Shown here: positions 1 to 4,563 of the stretch, piece after piece
How positions within the stretch are numbered: position 1 is the first letter of the stretch
Layout: each line of letters opens with the position of its first letter
DNA from: Candidatus Cloacimonadota bacterium
GTDB taxonomy: Bacteria > Cloacimonadota > Cloacimonadia > Cloacimonadales > TCS61
NCBI GenBank assembly: GCA_023133395.1
Contig: JAGLWO010000477.1
Span: forward strand, 1-6,004
Reading direction: 5' to 3'
Length of the DNA: 6,004 nt
Made by a program: the position numbers and the translations under genes
The notes under the pieces: model-generated
Told to the model about the DNA's origin: nothing
The model's input: only the letters and a program-made list of their open reading frames with translations
Databases searched by the model: none

Positions 1-4
1 TAAA

Positions 5-33
5 TTATAGATAATTTAAATAAAAAATATAAT
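5..33 (+). promoter_or_regulatory. possible promoter for the first gene
   Basis: A perfect TATAAT lies at 28-33. Seventeen bases upstream is TTATAG (5-10), a poor match to the -35 consensus. The first 40 bases are almost pure A/T, so a TATAAT by chance is easy, and the promoter consensus of this organism is unknown. If used, transcription would start near 40 and leave a leader of about 45 nt before the TTG start at 88. Confidence 0.25.
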
Positions 34-74
34 CAACTAATGTGGAAACAGTTAAACATAAAACAAATCATCAA

Positions 75-81
75 AGAGGAG
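75..81 (+). promoter_or_regulatory. ribosome binding site that decides the TTG start
   Basis: AGAGGAG lies six bases before the TTG at 88-90, an ideal Shine-Dalgarno placement. The upstream in-frame ATG at 40 has only AT-rich sequence before it (AATCAACTA) and would put a charged 16-residue extension ahead of a normal signal peptide. The site therefore favours TTG at 88 as the real start. Confidence 0.7.
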
Positions 82-87
82 ATTAAA

Positions 88-3069
88 TTGAAAAAACAGT
101 TTAGAATTATTTTTATTGTTATAGGGATGATTTTAATTCCCCTGATCACAAACGCTCAGGTTACACCAATTTCAGATGATTTTTTCCCGGAAACAACAGC
201 TAACCCATTTTGGAGTTTATATGATCCGGTAGGTGATGCAGATTTATTATTAACAGGGACTAATGCAAAACTTTCCGTTCCATTTGGGGTTGAACATGAT
301 TTGTGGACAAGCAACAGTGATGCACCCAGACTCTTGCAAACAGCTCCTGATTCTAATTTTACAATTGAAGTAAAATTCGAATCAACACCAATAACATCAT
401 TTCAATTGCAGGGAATTATAGTTCAAGAAACCAATGATAAGTTCATTAGATTCGGTACGTACTCGAATGGTTCACCAATATTATTTTGTGCGGTCATAGA
501 TGGAACAACTTTAATTCAACTACCTCCTGTTCCGATTATATTAATATCTCAACATTTTCTTAAAGTAGATAGAACCGGTGACATATGGACATACAGTTAT
601 TCCGATGATGGAGAGAGCTGGAGTGTTGCGGCTACATTTACACAAGCTTTCACAGTTACCGAGGTTGGATTTTATGCCGGTAATTCCGGTGGAAATCCCG
701 CCTTTACTGCAAACGCAGATTACTTTATGAACCACGCTGACCCTATAATTGATGACGATTCTCAACCTCCTTCTCCCCCGGTAATTGATATCTGGTACGG
801 CAGCACTCAAAATTTTGGACAACTAGGCAATCCTCAAACCTGGGTTAATATTCTCGGACGTGTTACGGATGACATAAGTGTTAGTAGTCTTACTTACACA
901 TTAAACGGTGGCACTTCAACTCCTTTGGTAATCGGTCCGAACGGAACCCGTCTTATTGGATACGGTGATTTTATTATTGAGATAGATCGAAGTACACTTT
1001 TAAATGGGGTTAACACTGTTGCAATAACAGCAATGGACGGGGAAGCAATAACAACAATCGATACAGTTATGGTGAATTATACAGCGGGTAACATTTGGCC
1101 TACACCTTACACCGCAGATTGGAGTTCGATCTCAAGTATCGAAGATATTGATCAAGTTGCAGAAGTTGTCGATGGTCTATGGGAATTAGTAACAGGTGGA
1201 ATTAAAACTGTGGAAACAGGTTATGACAGACTGCTTCTTGTCGGTGATCAAACATGGGTAACAAATTATGAAGTTGAAGTTCCCATTACGATACACTCAA
1301 ATCAAGGTGATGCAGGAATCGGGTTTGCCTTTGGTTGGGACGGGCATACAGGCTCAACGTCCCCAAGAACTGGATGGCCATTACAGTCAATTGGTTGGGT
1401 GAGATATCAAGGTGGATCGCCACAGCTTCGCATTTTAACTTACACTACAGGTATCCAAGCTTCTCAAGTAATAACAATTACAAACGGAGTTACTTATAGA
1501 TTAAAAGCAAGATCCGAAGCAATCGGCAGTGGACAAAGCAGGTTTTATGTTAAAATTTGGGAAGATGGTACCGCTGAACCCGAAACATGGATGATACAAG
1601 CCGACATCGCAACGCGCGACGGATCGGTTTTGATGATCACACACAAAGCAGATGTTACATGGGGTAATATGACGATTACACCTTTAGCATCAAATTTATC
1701 TCCTCAATTTACAAGCACTCCTGTTACCTCTGCTGAAATCGAGCATATCTACACTTATAATATTACTGCATCCGATCCTAACGCAGGAGATATTCTTTCA
1801 ATATCTGCGACTACCTTACCGGATTGGTTAACATTAACAGATAACGGAGACAAAACAGCTACACTGACCGGTTTACCAACAGTACCAGATGTCGGTATTA
1901 ATGAAGTTGAACTTCTTGTTGAAGATCAAGAATTATTGAATGACACACAAATATTTAACATTATTGTTGCCTCTGCCGGACAAACTTTTCCAATATCTGA
2001 TAATTTTTGTGATGGCACTACATTAAATACCGAAATCTGGGAATTCTATGACCCGGTTGAAGACTGTTCAGTAATTTTGAATAATGGAAATGCAGAAATA
2101 TCTATTCCTGGCGGAACCGGTTCACACGACCTTCATACAAATCTTGCCCCCAGATTATTACAAAATATCCCGGATGAAGATTTTGCAGTTCAAATAGAAT
2201 TTGATTCAGCTCCTGCCGTACAATTTCAGATGCAGGGTTTTGTCGTTCAAACAAGTACCGGGGCCAGATTAAGATTTGAGACATACTTTGGTTCAGAACC
2301 ATATTTTTATGTTAATACATATGGAGTATCCGTAACAGGGCTTCCCATAAATCAAGCGATTGGCGGAGCAATACCCCAGTACCTTAAACTCGATAGAACC
2401 GGTAATGAATGGACATTCGATTATTCCTATGATGGAACATTATGGGATAATGTCTCTACTTATACACTGGATGTACCCGTTGAAAAAATTGGTTTTTATG
2501 GAGCTAACCACGATCCGAATCCTGCATTTACAGCCATTGTTAATTATTTCTGGAATTTAGACCAATCATTTCCTGGATGTATCACCTTGTTAGCTCCAAA
2601 CGGAGGTGAGACTTATACTGTTGGAGATTCTCTATCAGTTTCATGGACAAGCCAGGATATTACAAACGTTAAAATCGAATTGTCCACAAACGGAGGAACA
2701 TCCTGGACTGAATTAATTGCGAGTACCAACGCATCTACAGGTACATATAGTACGATTGTCCCAAACTCCCCTTCATCAGCTTGTAAGATCAAGGTAACTG
2801 ATACCGGGGATGCTTCTTGTGAGGACGTAAGTGATAATGTATTTACTATTATAGCGGGTTCTCCTGTAAATGTCAGTATTGAGATCATTGACGGTGGAAG
2901 CAGTATAAAAATTTCATGGGACAATGAAGGATACGAATATAAAATATACAGTTGCGATGATCCATACGGTACTTTTGATTCGCTTGAGACCACCGTTACA
3001 AATACCGGTCAGGTGATTCTACCGGCACCTGCTGAAGCAAAGAAATTTTATCGTGTGACAGCAGAATAA
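88..3069 (+). CDS. secreted multidomain protein with two DUF1349-like concanavalin-fold domains
   Basis: Exported mosaic protein of 993 residues (1009 if started at the ATG at 40). Numbering here is from the TTG. Residues 1-23 form a signal peptide: MKKQFR, a hydrophobic core, and likely cleavage after TNA. Residues about 25-217 and 632-830 are two copies of a DUF1349/concanavalin-like beta-sandwich; both show DDF or DNF, W..YDPV.D, HDL.T, APRLLQ, QGI/FVVQ, LK.DRTG..WT..YS.DG..W and GFYG/A..NPAFTA..NYF. About 231-331 is an Ig-like spacer (WVNILGRVTDD, LNGG). About 334-531 looks like another jelly-roll domain. About 536-630 resembles a dystroglycan/cadherin-like putative Ig domain (ITASDPNAGD, LPDWLTLTDNGD). 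About 832-924 opens with LLAPNGGETYTVGDSLSVSWTS, as in Kre9/KNH-type surface domains. About 927-993 is the short C-terminal module shared with the two downstream proteins. Family knowledge suggests carbohydrate binding or adhesion; no catalytic residues can be assigned, so the substrate is unknown. No standard type IX sorting domain is evident. Domain boundaries are by eye. Confidence 0.85.
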   Translation: MKKQFRIIFIVIGMILIPLITNAQVTPISDDFFPETTANPFWSLYDPVGDADLLLTGTNAKLSVPFGVEHDLWTSNSDAPRLLQTAPDSNFTIEVKFESTPITSFQLQGIIVQETNDKFIRFGTYSNGSPILFCAVIDGTTLIQLPPVPIILISQHFLKVDRTGDIWTYSYSDDGESWSVAATFTQAFTVTEVGFYAGNSGGNPAFTANADYFMNHADPIIDDDSQPPSPPVIDIWYGSTQNFGQLGNPQTWVNILGRVTDDISVSSLTYTLNGGTSTPLVIGPNGTRLIGYGDFIIEIDRSTLLNGVNTVAITAMDGEAITTIDTVMVNYTAGNIWPTPYTADWSSISSIEDIDQVAEVVDGLWELVTGGIKTVETGYDRLLLVGDQTWVTNYEVEVPITIHSNQGDAGIGFAFGWDGHTGSTSPRTGWPLQSIGWVRYQGGSPQLRILTYTTGIQASQVITITNGVTYRLKARSEAIGSGQSRFYVKIWEDGTAEPETWMIQADIATRDGSVLMITHKADVTWGNMTITPLASNLSPQFTSTPVTSAEIEHIYTYNITASDPNAGDILSISATTLPDWLTLTDNGDKTATLTGLPTVPDVGINEVELLVEDQELLNDTQIFNIIVASAGQTFPISDNFCDGTTLNTEIWEFYDPVEDCSVILNNGNAEISIPGGTGSHDLHTNLAPRLLQNIPDEDFAVQIEFDSAPAVQFQMQGFVVQTSTGARLRFETYFGSEPYFYVNTYGVSVTGLPINQAIGGAIPQYLKLDRTGNEWTFDYSYDGTLWDNVSTYTLDVPVEKIGFYGANHDPNPAFTAIVNYFWNLDQSFPGCITLLAPNGGETYTVGDSLSVSWTSQDITNVKIELSTNGGTSWTELIASTNASTGTYSTIVPNSPSSACKIKVTDTGDASCEDVSDNVFTIIAGSPVNVSIEIIDGGSSIKISWDNEGYEYKIYSCDDPYGTFDSLETTVTNTGQVILPAPAEAKKFYRVTAE

Positions 3070-3129
3070 GGGAACCCAGAGCTACACCGAAACCAAAAAG
3101 ATGATACTTCTGAAATAATAAAAAATCGT

Positions 3130-3382
3130 CGTAGGGATAGCTCCTGCCTGCCAAGCCGAAGTTATACGAAGGTTGGAGCTGTCCGAAAAGATTCAAAATG
3201 AAGCAGAAGCTTCAGATATTATTTCCTTCCTATCCGACAGCTACCGGATTCCGACCATCCGCAAGTTCAGAGTTCCGTCAAAGCCGGACACGGTGTATTC
3301 TGAACCAAGACATTTAGGTTCATCCGGCTTATGCTGGATAGAACCAACAGCCTGACGCTCCGAGCCTTCGGAGCGTTTTTTA
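3130..3382 (+). ncRNA. candidate structured RNA or structured 3' UTR ending in a terminator
   Basis: This stretch lies 61 nt after the first gene's stop and ends at a Rho-independent terminator. Hand count gives 73 G+C in 135 bases (54%) for 3241-3375, against about 27-30% in the intergenic DNA just after it (3421-3540). It is dense in pairings: AGCTCC 3139-3144 with GGAGCT 3175-3180; AGCTGTC 3177-3183 with GACAGCT 3236-3242; TGAAGC 3199-3204 with GCTTCA 3209-3214 around an AGAA loop; TGAACC 3301-3306 with GGTTCA 3317-3322; and a 12-bp hairpin, GGTTC+ATCCGGC 3317-3328 with GCTGGAT+A+GAACC 3333-3345. Some arms are shared, so alternative folds compete. I recognise no known RNA family (not SRP RNA, RNase P RNA or tmRNA by their conserved cores). 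It could also be the 3' UTR of the first gene or the remains of a short reading frame, so the 5' limit is a guess. Confidence 0.35.
3354..3382 (+). terminator. Rho-independent terminator
   Basis: A perfect 9-bp stem, ACGCTCCGA (3355-3363) with TCGGAGCGT (3368-3376), closes on a four-base GCCT loop, and a flanking G·T pair can extend it. The 3' arm runs directly into TTTTTT (3376-3381). There is no matching T-run on the other strand, so it acts for + strand transcription. It would end the transcript of the first gene and of any RNA made from 3130 onward, and separates that unit from the beta-helix gene pair. Confidence 0.9.
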
Positions 3383-3398
3383 TATAAGCAAGCTTGAA

Positions 3399-3424
3399 AC
3401 ACATAAAATGTTTGACACATAAAA
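3399..3424 (+). repeat. 10-bp direct repeat upstream of the beta-helix operon
   Basis: ACACATAAAA occurs at 3399-3408 and again at 3415-3424, a period of 16 bases. TTGAAA (3394-3399) stands at or next to the first copy and TTGACA (3412-3417) overlaps the second. A perfect -35-like TTGACA sits here, but no good -10 hexamer lies 16-19 bases after it, so I do not call a promoter. A pair of operator half-sites or a local duplication are both possible. Confidence 0.35.
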
Positions 3425-3451
3425 GCAGGCATCCTTTTTTCGGAGATGTAG

Positions 3452-3519
3452 ATAAAGAAGTGTAGAATATTGAAATTTTAAACACTTCTGAATTCTTAAT
3501 ATGTCCTGCACTTCTTTAT
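3452..3519 (+). repeat. long imperfect inverted repeat just upstream of the second gene
   Basis: ATAAAGAAGTGTAG (3452-3465) pairs with CTGCACTTCTTTAT (3506-3519) over 14 positions with one G·T, and 11 of those are uninterrupted Watson-Crick pairs. Inside it, ATATT (3467-3471) pairs with AATAT (3498-3502), which extends the stem. An extra direct copy of CACTTCT lies in the loop (3483-3489). There is no T-run after the 3' arm, so it is not a simple terminator. It ends 37 bases before the ATG at 3557 and could be a leader hairpin or a binding site. Confidence 0.45.
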
Positions 3520-3544
3520 ATTGTTGATTTTTAACTATTCAAAA

Positions 3545-3552
3545 AAGGAAGG
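3545..3552 (+). promoter_or_regulatory. ribosome binding site of the second gene
   Basis: AAGGAAGG ends four bases before the ATG at 3557. The in-frame upstream ATG at 3521 lacks such a site and would put MLIFNYSKKEGF ahead of a typical signal peptide, so 3557 is chosen as the start. Confidence 0.7.
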
Positions 3553-3556
3553 TTTT

Positions 3557-4525
3557 ATGAAGACTATTTATTTTGTTTTAGTTTTTCTTATTCTATCAAC
3601 CTTTTTATTCTCAACTATCATCAACGTTCCAGGTGACCAACCCACAATACAACTCGGTATTAATGCTGCAACAAACACAGACAGTGTGCTTGTACAGCCC
3701 GGAACTTATGTGGAGAACATTAACTTTAGTGGAAAACTCATCACAGTTGGTTCTCTATATTTAACAACCCAGGATACGACTTATATTTCTTCAACCATTA
3801 TTGATGGAAACAATTATAGTACTGTTGTAGGCTTTTATAATGGTGAGAATTCAACTGCAGTTTTATGTGGTTTCACTATTACAAATGGTAATGCATCAGG
3901 ATCTTATCCGGGTGATAGTGGCGGTGGGATTTCCTGTTATTATTCCAGTCCGAGTCTACAGAATTTATCAATATCAGGTAATTCTGCTGATGTTAGAGGT
4001 GGTGGGATTTCCTGTAATGAATCCAGTCCAATTTTGGAGAATGTAACAATATCAGGTAATACTGTTTCATATACTTCTGGATGTGGTGGTGGGATTAACT
4101 GTTACGAAAATTCCAATCCAAGTTTATCAAATGTGACAATATCAGGTAATTCTGCTGATTATGGAGGTGGGATTTACTGTGATAGTTCCAGTCCGAGTTT
4201 AGTGAATGTAACAATATCAGATAATTCTGCTTATTATGGTGCTGGGATTTTCTGCTGGTATAATTCCAATCCGAGTCTAGAGAATGTAACAATATCGGTT
4301 TATGCTTCAGATGATCCATACACCGGATTTGTAGAAGATACCTCCGGTTCATTTGTTGGAGAAAGCTGGAGCACTTCAATAATGGAAGTGAAGAAATTCT
4401 ATTATGTAACAGCAAGCACAGAAACGATCAGATCTAAGAATTCTCATTTACATGATGTTTATCACTATGATAGAAAATCGAAAGGATACGATTCGGATAA
4501 ATTCAAAAATAGAAAGAGAAAATAA
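3557..4525 (+). CDS. secreted right-handed beta-helix protein, internally deleted chimera
   Basis: Exported 322-residue pectin-lyase-like beta-helix protein. Residues 1-19 are a signal peptide. TIINVPGDQPTIQ at 20 opens the N-terminal cap (to about 121), which is about 70-75% identical by eye to the same part of the next gene. Five turns of about 20-29 residues start at G122, G148, G177, G203 and G228. Each has G-G/A-G-I-x-C, then SSP or SNP, N-V/L-T/S-I-S, and usually GNSA, like the Chlamydia Pmp/pectate-lyase repeat families. The fifth turn stops in mid-strand at S247 and runs straight into VYASDDPYTGF, the second half of the FN3-like C-terminal module (248-287). Compared with the downstream paralogue, the last turns, the choice-of-anchor-Q-like region and the first half of FN3 are missing. 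The final 35 residues (288-322) are a basic, hydrophilic tail ending KNRKRK, unlike a folded domain and possibly read-through of former non-coding DNA. No catalytic residues are visible; surface binding is an inference. It may be functional, or a decaying copy. Probably transcribed with the next gene. Confidence 0.8.
   Translation: MKTIYFVLVFLILSTFLFSTIINVPGDQPTIQLGINAATNTDSVLVQPGTYVENINFSGKLITVGSLYLTTQDTTYISSTIIDGNNYSTVVGFYNGENSTAVLCGFTITNGNASGSYPGDSGGGISCYYSSPSLQNLSISGNSADVRGGGISCNESSPILENVTISGNTVSYTSGCGGGINCYENSNPSLSNVTISGNSADYGGGIYCDSSSPSLVNVTISDNSAYYGAGIFCWYNSNPSLENVTISVYASDDPYTGFVEDTSGSFVGESWSTSIMEVKKFYYVTASTETIRSKNSHLHDVYHYDRKSKGYDSDKFKNRKRK
3920..4297 (+). repeat. five tandem coding repeats of the beta-helix
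   Basis: Units of about 57-87 bp begin at 3920, 3998, 4085, 4163 and 4238. Each starts with a version of GGTGGTGGGATT plus a TGT or TGC codon two codons on, followed by TCCAGTCCGAGT or TCCAATCCGAGT and AATGTAACAATATCA. Each unit encodes one solenoid turn. The last is truncated and joined to the C-terminal module at 4297/4298. Confidence 0.85.
4310..4409 (+). repeat. 100-bp direct repeat, upstream copy
   Basis: This stretch, from GATGATCCATACACC to ...TATTATGTAA, matches 5905-6004 at 99 of 100 positions. The only difference is GTG here for ATG there (V/M codon). It encodes the second half of the FN3-like module. The match may continue beyond the window in the downstream copy. Confidence 0.95.
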
Positions 4526-4552
4526 GAAATTGATATGTGAACAAGCCAAATC

Positions 4553-4558
4553 AGGAGG
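4553..4558 (+). promoter_or_regulatory. ribosome binding site of the third gene
   Basis: A perfect AGGAGG sits five bases before the ATG at 4564, within the 38-nt gap after the previous stop codon. The short gap and the absence of a hairpin terminator in it support co-transcription of the two beta-helix genes. Confidence 0.85.
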
Positions 4559-4563
4559 AAATT

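Noticed and set aside
541..822. Minus-strand 93-codon frame inside the first gene
   Set aside because: It is a shadow of a well-supported + strand domain whose motif series continues through it. The same holds for the other antisense frames at 2102-2302, 2613-2993, 4095-4415 and 5603-5812.
3158..3171. GAAGTTAT and TTATACGAAG, resembling loxP arm sequence
   Set aside because: The two matches overlap in one 14-base stretch as direct CGAAG repeats. There are no paired 13-bp inverted arms around an 8-bp spacer, so it is a chance likeness.
3122..3355. Small + strand reading frame (TTG start at 3173, TGA at 3353-3355) in the intergenic block
   Set aside because: No Shine-Dalgarno stands before the TTG, there is no ATG start, its last codons run into the terminator stem, and the region is dominated by hairpins. 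A decayed gene fragment is possible, but I cannot support a protein.
3412..3440. TTGACA as a -35 element for the beta-helix genes
   Set aside because: The hexamer is perfect, but the bases 16-19 nt downstream are C and T only. TAGAAT at 3463-3468 is too far away, so no promoter pair can be made.
3241..3485. Two overlapping minus-strand reading frames of 63 and 72 codons
   Set aside because: Both read through the terminator hairpin and the inverted repeat, lack a ribosome binding site, and give Cys- and Arg-rich peptides without family resemblance.
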